Part shown: piece after piece, positions 31,275-42,413 of the stretch
How the letters are laid out: the number at the start of each line of letters is the position of its first letter
Numbering within the stretch: the stretch's first letter is position 1
DNA from: Tetraselmis striata
Taxonomy: Eukaryota > Chlorophyta > Chlorodendrophyceae > Chlorodendrales > Chlorodendraceae
NCBI GenBank assembly: GCA_006384855.1
Contig: VCJN01000800.1
Coordinates: forward strand, 1 to 64,000
DNA: 64,000 nt
Direction: 5' to 3'
Made by a program: the position numbers and the translations under genes
Notes under the pieces: generated by a model
What the model was told of the DNA's origin: nothing
The model's input: only the letters and a program-made list of their open reading frames with translations
Database searches by the model: none

Positions 31275-33536
31275 TTAGTTGCCATCTTCCTCATAGTCCA
31301 CGATGTAGTCCCGCCCGTCCGCGTAGTACACAAGCGGCATGGTGCCATCAGGGCGCTGAAGGCAGTCGCCGCCATCCTGTGAGGGGACAGTGCGCGTGAT
31401 TGGCTTTGAGAACAACGCCGGAGAGGTGAGAGGGAGAAGTCGAGTGTGTACATTTTGCAGGCGCTCATGAGGTGCGCAACACGGTCAGGAATCAGCCTCG
31501 TAGCTGAAGCTTACCATGTGGCATGCAGTGTTGTTGCACACATCAATGCAGTAGCCATCCGCTAGCATCTCACGCTCACAACCAGGGGCGCACTGCTCGC
31601 TGCAATTCCACAAGCAAAAGCCCAAGGGAAGAAGGATTAGCGGATTGGCAAGGCAGATGTCAATTAAGGTGCAGAGGCCATTTGACAGCTAACTTGCTCA
31701 CGCACTTACTCCTCGGGCTCATCGAGCTCGTAATCAACTATGTAGTCCCGCCCGTCCGCGTAGTACACATGCGGGATCACGCCATCTTCGCCGGGCACGC
31801 AGTCGCCAGCATCATACTTGCAAGCCGCGTTGTTACACACATCAATGCAGTGACCATCGCCCAGCATGTTGACCTCGCAGCCAGGAGCGCACTCGGCCTC
31901 CCTGCATGGCCACAAAGATCGCCATGCGTTATTTGTGTCGACTGAGGGTAGCGGGACCTACGGGAAGCAAGACCCGAAGGGGAGGTAGAGCGCTCACCAG
32001 CTGTCCTGCTCATAGTCGGTGATGTAGTCGCGCCCATCCTCGTAAAATATGTGGGGCATGGAGCCGTCTGCCAGAGGCAGGCAGTCCCCACCATCCGCAG
32101 AACAAGCCTCGTTATTGCATGGGTCGTAGCAGAAGCCGTCGCCAAGCATGCTTGCCTCGCATCCGGGGGCACACATTCCCTCGCAGTCGCCACTGTCCAT
32201 CTGGCATGCTTCGTTGTTGCACTCCACGTGGCAATATCCGTCACCCACCATGCTTGCGGTGAAGCAAAGGCCTTCAGGATCGCAGGTCGCGCTGCAGTGA
32301 CAAACCCAATCGGCAACGCGGTCAGCCCGTCCGCCTCGTGCTCAAAATCTATTCGGCGAGGAAACACTCTGGCAGTCACACTGGTCAAACTCGACGCGCA
32401 CCAGTCCCCTTCGTCGCGATTGCACGCCTCGTTGTCGCACACCGAGTCGCAGACGTTGTCACCTGCAGAGAAACCCAGTTAGCGATCTCAAACCAAGAAA
32501 ACTTTGTCAAGCGCAGATATTGCGAGCTGGAGATACTATGTAGGCGGATCCCATACCCAAGAAGCTCGGCTCGCATCCTGGCGCACACTGGCCGTCACTG
32601 CGTGAAAATAAGCAAATGATGGGGGGGCAAAATTAGCCAAGAGCGCCGCATTAACGCGCAGCTGGTCAAAACTTGGCTCCGTGGGTGCGCTTACCAGTCA
32701 CCGGCGTCGAAGTTGCACTGCGAGTTGAAGCACTCGCGCTGGCAGTGGCCGTCGCCAATAAGAGGCAGAAAGCAGCCTGGCGCGCACTTCTCGCTGCGTG
32801 CGTAACGAATGGCCACCAAAGTCAATGTCGTTTTCCGTGGTCGTTTGTATTTGCACAACGTAGTTGCAGCAGAAGAGATACAGGCACGGCACCGGCGCGG
32901 TCCGTCTGGTGAGAAGCGGCGACGGCTTACCAGTCGCCACCGTCGAAGTTGCACGCCTCGACATTGCACGCGCTATCGCACAAGCCGTCACCCAACCACT
33001 CCGGGTTGCAGTCAGACGGGCAGCGGGTGGCGGAAAGGGTGCCGAACTTGCTGAGGGCAGAGTTCCTGCGAAAGTCAGCAGTCAGGTCAGCGCAGGTAGG
33101 TGGCGCGTACACCGACGGGTTGCCTCGGCGAACATCCCTTCCGTGGACCGGGGCGTCATATTATGACTTTAGTATAGACACTTTACTGCAGAAAATGAGA
33201 CCTTGGGTGGCGGACGCAGCACAGGGGGGGGGGGGGGGGGAGGGGGGCACTCAGGTCGAGGCAACCGGCTTCGCGAGACGCCTGGATATTAAGCCGGAGA
33301 GAGGAGGATAGGCAGGGAGCTTTGTCCGTCGGGGTGCGCTGGGATAGGCAATGTGATTTTGGTCAAGTAGGTGCCACGACGTGCAACCACCCCGGGGGGC
33401 TGGGTCCCAAACGAGCAGCTAGTTTACTTGCTAGATCGTCACACCCGAGCGTGACGAACCTTGCGAGCGAACTCGGAAGGGCTGCTGCCGCCAGCAGCAC
33501 TGCGACAGCTAGGATTTGCTGGTACGTCCGTGCCAT
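31275..33536 (-). CDS. Secreted Lin-12/Notch-repeat protein, copy 1
   Basis: Nine exons: 33536-33460, 33065-32931, 32793-32695, 32597-32557, 32462-32402, 32291-31998, 31901-31710, 31599-31515, 31376-31275; all GT-AG and in phase, 361 aa. It starts with a signal peptide (RTYQQILAVAVLLAAAALPS then SLA). Seven LNR domains follow, for example CNPEWLGDGLCDSACN and CAPGCEASMLGDGFCYDPCN, each ending GGDC or a close variant. The last three repeats are each followed by the extra motif (for example [18 protein letters not shown]). The final residues YEEDGN are identical to those of copy 2, showing recent duplication or conservation. Introns 2, 3, 5 and others split the final cysteine codon (TG then C/T). 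As in copy 2, there is no transmembrane segment or enzyme domain. LNR arrays elsewhere occur in Notch, pappalysins and Stealth-type phosphotransferases, none of which fits. Function is unknown; a Ca-dependent cell-surface or wall role is inferred from the domain. Confidence 0.85.
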
Positions 33537-34189
33537 TGTAATCCTGTGTTCTGATGCGCGTATGAGTGCGGTCGAGTGGCGGGGATGGTTTGGTCAGGGT
33601 CTGACGAGGGAGGTGAGGCGCCCGGATATAAATGCAGGAGTCGTATCACCGCCGCCCTCGACCCGCCAGTCAGCGCAGGTCTGGCGCCCGAGACATCATA
33701 GATATTGACCGCCGCCTCCGCACGCGCGTCGTCGTGCGATGATCCGCTGGTACGAGGCCGTACTGGTGACAATACAGGACTAGTCGCTACTGGTGACAGT
33801 ACGTACTGTCTGAGTGTTTGTGCCAAGATACCATGTTTGCGATACATTCCGTCAACACGTCAGCATGCCGGCCAGGTGCGGCGGCCCGGTCGCCCCGGTT
33901 GTGATGCGCGCCCCGCGCCCCGCGCCCCGCCACACCAGTCATTCTTAGATATATAAATAAGACCAATAAGAACAATTAAGAGCAAAAAGAATTCTGAAAT
34001 CCTTAAGGGATTTCAAAAAGCAATGGAGTCTGGCTTTGTCAAAAAAGGGTGCGGAGGTTGTGTTACACGGAAAAGCGCTATTTTATGGCTCGGAAGGTTC
34101 AGCAAAGGGGGGAGGGGGGAGGGGTGGTCGGAGGAGGGGCCGCAGGGCGGACGCGGAAACGGGAGGGCGCTGCCGAAGGCAGCGAGCTG
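33537..34189. other. Upstream region of LNR copy 1
   Basis: The first 200-300 bases probably hold the promoter and leader. GC-rich short tandem GCGCCCC units occur at about 33910-33930. No exon is seen. Confidence 0.35.
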
Positions 34190-34400
34190 GAAGATGGGAG
34201 ACGAGCTGGGGGTAGCTGTCCTAAGTAGCTCCCCGGCCGGAGCGCAGGGCTCGTAGGCGGTGAGGCAGCCCGTATTGAAACCAGATGATACCGATAACCA
34301 AATCGGACGGTTGAAACCACCAACAGACCGTACGGGTCGCACTAGGACAGTTAAATTGTTCGGAAACCCCATAAACACGTTTAAATCATTTCAACATGCA
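34190..34400 (+). repeat. Dispersed repeat R2, copy 1
   Basis: Similar to 36425-36640 along its whole length. Shared words in the same order are GGCAGCGAGCTGGA, TAAGTAGCTCCC, GGCAGCCCGTA, CCGTACGGGTCGCA and AGGACAGTTAAATTGTT, then GGAAACCCCA. The two copies are diverged by point changes and small gaps. No coding capacity is evident. Confidence 0.7.
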
Positions 34401-36424
34401 ATCGAGTCTGGTTTTGCTCGTGTACTACACGCGTTCCGTGTACGATTGCGACCGTGGGCAGCAGTCGGCATGCATGCCGCGACAATCAGACTACGAAGGC
34501 GGAAGATGATATCTTGAGTTGTAGAAGGGGTCTCGCGCCGAGAGGTTAGGAACCTCTATCGAGGTGCATGCGCATAATATACGACGCGGACGGGAGATGT
34601 TGACGGCGCGAACGCCGACGCGACATAGGCCGAACGTGTCGCGGATTTACGGTGCCGTCTCCCAACGGCGCCCTACAGCATTTGCCGCATGCCGTAGTGG
34701 TGGCGTGCTGCAGAACGAGCCGGAATTGCAGGCCAGTTGAAGCGGCAAAGTTGGCGACGAGTGCCCATAAGAGGAGCGGTACAGTAGGCACTAGTAGGAC
34801 GCGAGAACAGCTGCGCGCACGGGCGTGCGAGCGCGCCGCGTACAACCAAATGAAGTAGTATTGGTACTACGTTGTACGCGACGCAATGGTATCTTTGCAC
34901 ATGTAGCAGTACGTACTGGCGATGCATTACGAGGGGGTGGACACGCAACCCCGCGCGATGACAGCGGTGTAAGGCCGCTGCCATCACCAGCGGTGGTCGT
35001 CTCGCCGACTCGCGTGAAGGGCAACGCGGGTGACACACACGACGCCTAGGGGCGCGGAACGGGGACCCCGCCGTGTGGTCGTGCCGTATTAGCTCTTATT
35101 TATTAGGTGCATTGCCGGGGTCGGTTGTCGGCGACGTCGCAAAAGCCCCGCAGACTCGGTAAGCTGTCGCCGCGGATCTTGCTTCGCGGAGTGCGGTGAG
35201 GCGGCCGCCGCTGCAGCACCAGCGACGGTTGCCGACCACCTTATTATTACACAAATCTCAGGCTTTTGTTGATGACGCTGCGAAACCCACAAGTCGCGTT
35301 ACTAGGTGGCGGAGCTGTCCCCCAGCGGGCAGGTCGTGTTGTCACATATGAGATGTTGTGACGTCGGGAACTACGGGTTGGCCGGCGTAGAGGCCCTTGT
35401 AGCCTACTATGCCGGCCCGTAATGATGTCAAGGATGTCGGGGGGAGGGTGACGACGACGCGAGGCGGCCGCCGCTGCTGCACCGCCAGCGACGTTCGCCG
35501 AGGTTCCAAACCCGGGGTCGGAGAGGGGTATTAGTAGCCACGACACCACGAAACGTCAAGCACGCCGCCATGTGCTAGTAGAGCTGCCCCCCGGCGGGCA
35601 GCTGCAGATTGTCGTGATCCTTGTGACGACGACGTTGCAGTAAGAGGCGTCGAAGAGGCGCCGAGACGAGCCGCACAAACGCCTCCCACTGCGCAACCAC
35701 AGCAAACGTTGCTACATCTCGATTAGGGCGAGGGCAACGAGCCCTCGTCTCAATAAACCTGCGCATGAGCGGCGCCAGCCCCGTAACGGACCAATTACGC
35801 GAGTAGTTGCGGAAAGCCACAGCGTGTATAACGACCGTTGATGCCACGACGCCATGCTGCGAGGACACGCGTTCCGGGTTATACTGTCTTGCGGGACAGC
35901 AAGTGGCCGCCCTAACGACACGGACGTCCGCCTCCGTCCGCGCCGATTTGTTGCGGTAGGCCTAGTTGTCGTCGTTGACAACCGTGACGAGCAGCGGCCA
36001 GGTGCCGAGCGCGTCCACCTCACCTAACCTCAAAGATCAATTGACTACAGTGCGCGAGGGTGCTCCACTGCGGGAGCCCCGAAGGCATGCACTGCGACTC
36101 GACTTCGGGTGTTGAAGTTTAACTTACCCCCCCCCCCCCCCCCCAACGGGGAACCCCCCAGCTCCAATTCCTTGCCGTGCCCATCGCTACCCGAAAACGT
36201 CCCAGCTGTTGCAAAGCAAAGGCGAAAACGGAAAACGACTTCGGGCGCACGAGTAGGGAAAATCGCATTATACCGCCGCCGAGGGGCTGTCTGTCGCTGC
36301 TTGATGTAGTTGTAAGGCATGTGCGCGGCACGACGACTCACTATACCGGGTGGGTGAACCTCGGCGCGGACTTGTTAAGCCTCTGTGACCCTCGCGCGCA
36401 CAAATATGCGAAGGCGTTGCGCCG
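34401..36424. repeat. Gene-free region with local duplications
   Basis: No gene. The block GAGGCGGCCGCCGCTGC followed by GCACC and AGCGACG occurs at about 35199-35226 and 35461-35490, and a GCTGTCCCCCAGCGGGCAG type word occurs near 35308 and 35583, so the 35.1-35.65 kb stretch is a diverged tandem duplication. A C-run lies at 36127-36144. Confidence 0.45.
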
Positions 36425-36640
36425 AAGGCAGCGAGCTGGAAAATGGCCGACGAGCTGATGGTGGGTGTCGTAAGTAGCTCCCTAGTGGGCGGGGCAGCCC
36501 GTACTGAAACCCGATGCTGGCGGTACCGGTAACCTAACCGGTTGAAACAATTAACATACCGTACGGGTCGCATCACTGCTAGGACAGTTAAATTGTTGGG
36601 AAACCCCACAATGGCACGAACGCGTTTAGATAGGTCGATA
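36425..36640 (+). repeat. Dispersed repeat R2, copy 2
   Basis: Second copy of the sequence at 34190-34400, same orientation. Confidence 0.7.
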
Positions 36641-36734
36641 ATGTACTTGGGATTCGGTCGTTACGCTACAGATACCGCACATTGGTACATCCCTTGTCGC
36701 TCGGTTGAGCGGTTGAGAGGTCCCGGTATCGATT

Positions 36735-36940
36735 CATGGCCTATGTATTTTCGGCAATATCGTCCTGGCGTGTCCCGGGTTTACCCGGTTGATGCATTAG
36801 GCCTTCATTCGGGGTTCAAATGAGGCAATATGGTCTACGGGCTATGCCAGACCTACGACTGCCGGTGGCGCAAGAGGTCAAGTGCTGTGGCGGCTTCAGT
36901 CGATGTCCCGGTGCGAACTTTACTTTACTTTTACCGCACA
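36735..36940 (+). repeat. Dispersed repeat R4, copy near 36.8 kb
   Basis: Carries TTTTCGGCAATATCGTCCTG, GGTTTACCCGGTTGATGCAT, ATGGTCTACGGGCTATGCCA and a TTTACTTTTACC tail, matching pieces at 20950-21235 and 21410-21640 but without the intervening sequence found there. This suggests the 21-kb copy was split by other insertions. Confidence 0.6.
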
Positions 36941-37748
36941 TCGGCGGGTGGAATAACAAATACAGTAGTCGAGGAAACATACACTAACGCTGACAACAAT
37001 CCCGGTACTAAAGGCGATAGCCCTCTAGAGGTGCCGACTCCGGTGAAGTGACACTTTCTCGTGAGGACACCCTCAGATGACGGGCCAATAGTGCGACATC
37101 ATGGCATTTTTAAAGTTCAAGCTTTGGTTGGCGTAACGAATAATAGTTCGCCATTTCACGTATACAGTTCGTCTATTATTCGTCATTTGCAGTCGTGAAC
37201 CCGCAAAGCCTAAATATGCTCGCGGAATTATGCATGTAAAAAGGATCGCTGTGGCCGCCCCGCCCGGGCGCCGGCTGCCGACCGGCGCGAGTGGTCGATA
37301 ATCGGTGGACGTGAGCGATAGGTCGCTATATTTAATATTGATTCGCAGCATATATATATGATATTACACGTATTTTCATGCGCTATCGTCCTAGCTACAA
37401 AATAAAGACGATTAGGAAATCACCCTATTAATGCCACTTAGAAGCATATCATTGTTTTAGATGCCCCCCCCCCCCCCCCCCTATTTCGTCTGCCCTCCCC
37501 CCTTTATTACTTGCGGTCCGCTGGACGCTAAGTACTAATATTGTACTGCAGTCCCCGCCAAAGGCCCAAACCACGTTGTTGTTGTCTATTGTGCATCAGG
37601 TGTGAGTGGCCCCAGGGTGCCTCTGGCATGTTGCTCGTACTCTGCAGCCCGTTCCAGGGAGCATGGAAGGGGATGGGGGCATCCTGCTTGTATTGTGGTG
37701 CCTTAATAAGGGGCGCCTGGGGTTACAACTATTATCGTAATTGAAAGC

Positions 37749-37804
<56 letters not shown>

Positions 37805-39557
37805 CTATGTATGTATCACTGAATACTCCCACATACACACCCACACAACGAGTTAGTGCTTGCTAATGACACGGCATGTTGCGACACCAATCATATATAA
37901 TACGCGAGTGTAATGACCCGCTGAATCTTTAATCATAATTCCATATAGCACACACATTTGTGTTTTTAATATCGGACAAATGTATCATCAGGAAATTGAT
38001 ACAGCACGACGATCATCGACACTGCTGATGCACGGTAGAAGAACAATCCGTGCGCCCGTCTGCAATAATGATGATTGCAGGGACCAACCCGCAGCAGTAG
38101 TACCACTAGTAATACACAACACTGATATGATGTACTATAACGAACAATACATGTTGATAAATAAATATATGTAGTACTAGTCGCTACATGGTACGATATA
38201 CTATGTGTTATTGATTCCCACTATTATGCTGGATGATAATACAATCAGTATATGACCGCCCGGGAGAGCAGCAGTTCAAATTCAAGCAGTAATAATTGCA
38301 GGACAGCCACAATAAGCCGACTTTACGCAAGATCGGTGGGTTGCTATATGGCAACATGCAATATTCGTACAATAATTTCTTTTCCTTATTATCAACATAA
38401 CAAACAAGCAAGTGAGGCCGACCCGTTGCAAGAGCAGATTTAACTTGCGCGTTACGATATGTAAGGGAATACGGCGGATGGACAGACAGACGCTACGGAT
38501 AGAGCATCAGTGTTAGTGCGCCACAGACCGGCAGACATGTTTTTACGAGTTAGTGCAATTTCGCCAAACGTAAGGCGGATACATCAGTACGTGCGATATG
38601 CGAGCAGAGACTGAGAACAAATTAACGTATAGAAGGATTGTGCTGATGCGCATTATACGTCTACATAGCGTCATTAGTAGCATTAGCAGACCTGAGCTTA
38701 GGTTCGCCATCATGCAGAGACGTTGTGCTCCGTAACCATGGTGTGATATTTGGATCCGGTGATATAATTAAGCTAATCACACTTGTTTTAGAGCAGGCTG
38801 GGTGGGAGCTGCACTGACGTCGGAACCCACAGTAACGAACACCTGCCGTCCTTCAATAAATAGTAGCACGCTGGTCCGATGCCAAAATATGTCAGACTAC
38901 CATCATATCGTGCTCTGATAAGGGCGCCGGCGTACTTACAAGAACAGGTATATAGAAAACATGCACTGCAGTTTAGAGGTCAAAGTGGGACAAAATAATC
39001 ATGTATATAGCAGAGGTACGATCAGTGTGGTAGCACCCCGATTCTGTCAATTACAATGTGGGTTCTCATAAGTGCGCCGACGCCCGTAGTTGTTAGAGTA
39101 CGCGTCCATCTGAGTAGGTATTCATCCAATTCCCCATTGAGTGCAGCGTTGCCTGCGGAATCTTGCGTGAGCTGCACTTCTGTCCAGACACGGGCAGCTC
39201 CTTTCTTTGCTTAACGTCGGGTTTTGTTTTGATTCTTTGTGGATGTGACGGCACCTGGTGGCAATGTGAGGCCTTACCGCTCTGGGAGTGTCACACTTCA
39301 CGGCAGCCCGCCAAGAGACCCCCCCCCCCCCTCCTCCCCTGCGTCCTTTCCCTTGCCCTCATTTCTTCAATCAAGGAGACGGCTAAGCAAGCGACCGTTG
39401 CATTTCTTGATCTCCGATGTTCGGTGCTTCAAAATAATCGAGGAGAGCTGACAGTGCTGGGCATGCCAGCAGCGGGGCACGGCCAGCTGGGGGTCTATCC
39501 CCTTCAACTTTGCCAATGCGTGATCTCTTCGTCCTGATGACGGGGTCGGGGCGGGCC
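36941..39557. other. AT-rich gene desert
   Basis: About 2.6 kb with no supported exon and markedly lower GC than the genes. It holds a C-run at 37464-37481 and a long GT microsatellite. The stretch 37800-39100 is rich in ATA and TAT with no open frame of note. It may be a decayed insertion or a structural region. Confidence 0.4.
37750..37803. repeat. GT dinucleotide microsatellite
   Basis: About 26 uninterrupted GT units followed by ATCTATGTATGTATC. A shorter TG and TCTG array lies at 6985-7025 in an intron of the 1219-aa gene. Confidence 0.9.
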
Positions 39558-41668
39558 CTACGCGCGGCGAGCGCGGCGGCCGCTGGGCCCAAGCACGCCC
39601 AGGCCCCGCAGCTCGGCCTCCTGGTGGGCCGGCAGCCGCCGCCGCTGCGCCGCCGCCACCTGTGCCTGGGCCCAGCGCGCCAGGTGGCGGTGCTTGCCCG
39701 TCTCGGGCGGCACCCGCCCGTGGCCCGCCCACCGCTGGAACGCCGCCAGCTCCGCCAGCCGCTCCCGCCAGCGCGCCTCCTTCGGCTCCCACACGAAGCC
39801 CAGGCCATCCAGCGCCGCCACGCGCTCCGCGCTCAGCTCTCCGCGCCGGCGCTGCGCGCGGATGTTGCGCACCCAGGCGTGCAGCCGCTGGCTGCTGAAC
39901 TCGGGCACCTGCCCCCCTCCCCCACACGCCAAAGGCCACCCCACAGGAGCATCCCTCAGCAACTCTTCACGAGGCCGTCCAGGTGCTGCAGCGATAGTAG
40001 ACGATGTTATGAACATTGGAAAGTTCCCGGAGGAATAGCCGTACCTGGAAGTGGCCATGCTTGGCGTGGAAGGCGCGCAGCTCCTCGAAGCGCTCGCTCC
40101 ACTCCTCCTCCTTCGGCTCCCACGCCAGCCCCAGCGCGCTCAGCGCCGCCCCGCGCTCCGGCCGCAGCCGCCCCGCGCGCCGCGCCGCCCGCTGCGCCCG
40201 CACCCACAGCGACAGCGACGGCCGCGCGCCGTCCTCGCCCAGCGCCGGCACGCGGCAGTGCCCCGCCGCGCCCGCAAACTCGCGCAGCTCCTCGAAGCGG
40301 CTGTGCCAGTCGGCGTCGGCGGGGTCCCACACAAAGTCGAGCTCGTCCAGCGCCGCCGCGCTGCCAGCAGCACACAGCTGACATCAGCGCTTACGCATCA
40401 GCAGTCCCATCAGGCCCTTGAGGTTTCACTTTCCCCAGTAGCACGCCTATATATCGTCACCTCAATCAATACTGGTAAATTGCATTCGTCAGAGAAATAC
40501 ACATTTCCAATAAATATTATACTCAAGCAAGGTACAATGGCAGTTCATGTAATTGTGAGTACATAATAACTTGCAGCAATTCACACCTCCATGACTCTGC
40601 TCCCAGCCGCCCACCCCCCATCAGTGCCCGCCTCCTATCGCATGCCCTGCCTGCCCAGCGCAGCAAGCGGGGGTTCTCACCGCTCGGGCGGCATCGCCCC
40701 GCGGCGCGCCAGGCTGCGCTGCCTCGACACCCACCGCCCCAGCGCCGGGTCGTCGGGCCAGCTGTACGGGACGCGTGTGTGGTCGTGCTCCTCGCGGAAG
40801 GCGGCCAGCCGCGCCAGCATGCGCCGCCAGTCCGCCTCCCCGGGCGCCAGCTCAAAGCCCGCCGCCGCCAGGTCGGCCACGCGCCTGCGCGGCAGCCGCC
40901 CCGCCCGCGCTGCTGCGCGCTGCTCCTCCACCCAGCGGCCCAGCCCGCCCTGGTCGGACGGCACGCGGGCGTGGCCCTCGCGCTCCGCAAAGGCGCGCAG
41001 CTCCGCCAACCGGCCGTCCCAGGAGGGCCGGCTGCTGGGCCCCCCCTCCGCGGAGGCGGCAAACCTGGCAGCAAGGGGACATGCCGATGGAAACAGCGCC
41101 ATGAGGAGCGGAAAGAGGATGCAACAGTCGCTGGAGATATCCAGCATGCTGATTCATAGGTTACGGGGCTTTTTCGCACAGAAAGGCAGAGTGACCACGA
41201 TGATGATGGGGTTATTATGGACTGGGAGGTTCTCTACGTGTCTCTGCGATCCGGTTGTGGACGATGTAGTTTCAGCTGCAGAAGATATTGTTATTGTTGC
41301 AGATAGGCATCGGCCCTTGGCATGGCCATCGGGCGGGGGACTCACCCGCGAGCTGCCGCCACCGGCCGCCAGCACCCGCCGCCGGCACCGCCCGCGCTTC
41401 CCACCGCCCGCACCACCCAGCCAGCCACAGCGGAATGCTGGCGCAATTGGGCGCGGTGGCACTGCCTCCGCCGCGGAAAGGCGATCAGGGCGGCCTGGTC
41501 TCGTGGCGGCTCGCCGCGCCCCAAGCTCGCGGAGCGCTCGCCCCCGCTCGCCGATGCTGATGCTGTGGGCGCTCGGCAAGTCGGCTGCCTCACTGCGTGC
41601 TGGGAGGATGGGCACGCCGCACGCCAGCACGCGGCGGTGGCGACCAGCAGGCGCCTGTCGCCTGCCAT
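39558..41668 (-). CDS. Protein of five helicase-associated (HA) domains
   Basis: Four exons: 41668-41346, 41064-40681, 40360-40045, 39908-39558; GT-AG introns in consistent phase, 457 aa from the ATG at 41668. The frame is open to 41728, but that start would be GTG. Residues 1 to about 110 are Arg/Ala/Ser-rich with few acids (GDRRLLVATAACWRAACPSS) and could be an organellar targeting sequence. Then come five repeats of about 65 residues of the helicase-associated domain (PF03457 type), each with a W..R..EL..F....GH.RVP start and a W...QR...R.G.L..ER...L..LGF.W..KE end. Clear examples are WSERFEELRAFHAKHGHFQV and LGLAWEPKEEEW. No helicase motor motif occurs in or near the gene, so this is a stand-alone HA protein. 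In bacteria and algae the domain accompanies DEAD/DEAH-type proteins and is presumed to bind nucleic acid. The tail ends RRARRA. Confidence 0.85.
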
Positions 41669-42413
41669 CCCGCCGCCGTTGTCTGTCTTTGCACGGAACT
41701 CTCGCCACGCCTTTTCAGCTAGTGGCACTCTTCGTTACTTCCCACAATAATTCGTCGCTGGCTGGTCCATCCCAGGAACTTGCTCTTAGCAATCACCTCC
41801 TTATTGGTTGTCTCAGGTTATTCCGACGTTTCAACAGCCTTGGGCCGATAGGAAGAGATCGGCGTGCTGCTGACGCCTCACAGGGGCGACGACGCGGTGG
41901 ATGCGCCCCACAGACCCTGGGAGTAACAATGCCGTCAGGCGTCAGCGCGTATCACTCGCGGATCGCCGTCGTGGGCGCCAGCAGTGGCCAGGCAGGCGTG
42001 CCTGCGGAGTTCAGCGGCGGCGGCGCGCGGTGCGGCGAGGGCGGTCCGACGCGACGACAATGATTGTGCCAGGGTTTTTCTACAACCTAGAAAGGGTTTG
42101 TGCGCCCTAATCCGCCCCACCGCCTCGCCGCGCGCCGGACGTTGCTCGGATGCTGCTGACGACGTACCCGTACGGTGCAGTGTACGCACCCGCCAACGAC
42201 CATCAACGGCCACTCCCACCTCTCGCGCCTGGTGACAGCGCTAGCCGTCTCAACCCCGCGCCCTTGGCGACGATTGTCTTCCAGCGCGCTGCATCGGAGA
42301 CGCGACGACAACCGCAGCTGATGCGCGGCAGCTTGTGCGGGTTCAACTGCCGGGCGACAACCAAGAATCGCCGAGTACAATATCTTGAGAAAAAAACCGC
42401 CGCGACCTGCTGC
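41669..42413. promoter_or_regulatory. Shared upstream region of two divergent genes
   Basis: About 745 bases lie between the ATG of the HA-domain gene (-) and the ATG of the glycosyltransferase (+). Both promoters must lie here. An open frame in phase with the glycosyltransferase extends up to 42150, so an N-terminally longer product cannot be excluded. No defined element is recognised. Confidence 0.4.

Noticed and set aside
39163..39537. 124-codon + frame just downstream of the HA gene
   Set aside because: Crosses a C-run and is antisense to the 3' side of the HA gene; mixed composition, no domain.
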